DNA of 64,000 bases from contig NZ_CACSJM010000010.1 in NCBI RefSeq assembly GCF_902706185.1, positions 1 through 64,000 of the forward strand, given 5' to 3'. The stretch is from Roseomonas sp. 18066. Lineage in GTDB: Bacteria > Pseudomonadota > Alphaproteobacteria > Acetobacterales > Acetobacteraceae. The translations under genes and the position numbers were made by a program. Numbering within the stretch: the stretch's first letter is position 1; each line of letters begins with the position of its first letter. Shown piece by piece: positions 63,984-64,000 of this stretch. The notes below the pieces were generated by a model. That model had not been told where the DNA came from, made no database searches, and was given only the letters and a program-made list of their open reading frames with translations.

Positions 63984-64000
63984 TGAGGTGCCACGTCAAG

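Noticed and set aside
1-64000. CRISPR array
   Set aside because: No regularly spaced direct repeats of 24-40 bases were seen in any gene-free stretch.
35124-64000. Second copy of the tRNA-Arg 3' end marking the other island boundary
   Set aside because: I found no repeat of the T-arm/acceptor sequence downstream in the window, so the island end is not placed.

Overview
The window looks like a contig of a very GC-rich alphaproteobacterium. Gene content and protein style (ETF-hbd cluster, TAXI-TRAP transporter, tsaE-amgK-murU, HIG1-type small membrane protein) suggest Acetobacteraceae, Roseomonas-like. That placement is inference; no rRNA or marker gene is present to confirm it. The first 12 bases match the end of the Tn5 mosaic end used in tagmentation libraries, so position 1 is an assembly edge and the first gene is cut there.

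Positions 13-35,049 are ordinary chromosome. In order they hold: an ABC exporter; an ACT-domain protein; a large MscS channel; etfB-etfA-hbd; a PNPOx-like protein; an enoyl-CoA hydratase-family enzyme; a CBS-BON protein; a two-gene TAXI-TRAP transporter; a YjbF-like lipoprotein; and a leftward cluster (ferredoxin-NADP reductase, GST, VOC protein, FkbM methyltransferase, polyprenyl-phosphate glycosyl-1-phosphate transferase). These are followed by tsaE-amgK-murU (cell-wall recycling and tRNA modification), a thermonuclease, mtgA, a BrkB-like membrane protein, a second large MscS channel, an RlmM-like methyltransferase, a DUF423 protein, a phosphoribosyltransferase, a complete five-gene peptide/nickel-type ABC importer, a zinc-finger-like protein and a prolyl aminopeptidase. 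A dispersed palindrome with a GGAATTCC-like core and T-rich flanks occurs four times in the first 14 kb, mostly right after stop codons, and probably acts as a terminator.

A tRNA-Arg(CCT) at 35,050-35,123 marks the switch to accessory DNA. Base composition drops immediately downstream. A small replication-type module follows: an unknown protein, an AlpA-like DNA-binding protein, a primase-like protein and a DUF927 helicase. No integrase is visible in the window. A DJ-1/PfpI-family gene comes next.

From about 41.5 kb to the end is a mosaic of broken insertion sequences around two unusual cargo modules. Module A is one very long gene (42,275-48,496, about 2,073 aa). It has an N-terminal PD-(D/E)xK-like nuclease candidate, a STAND/NACHT-type NTPase and a C-terminal region of more than 1,400 aa. 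The layout resembles the antiviral STAND (Avs) class, and its stop codon lies inside the terminal repeat of an adjoining IS66 copy. Module B (49,730-61,149) is a divergent cassette of six genes whose products all carry export signals: tyrosinase, lipoprotein, amidohydrolase-like lipoprotein and trypsin-like protease on the left arm; a second trypsin-fold protease and a 1,262-aa caspase-family protein on the right arm. The caspase protein appears to hold one intact and one degenerate caspase domain. Closely related IS66 ends in inverted orientation at 41,900 and 61,385 bracket both modules. I regard these two modules as the most interesting content of the window.

The last 2.9 kb contain an IS5-type fragment, an IS66 end, a serine recombinase lacking its catalytic domain, an IS66 tnpA/tnpB fragment and an IS481 element with an internal deletion.
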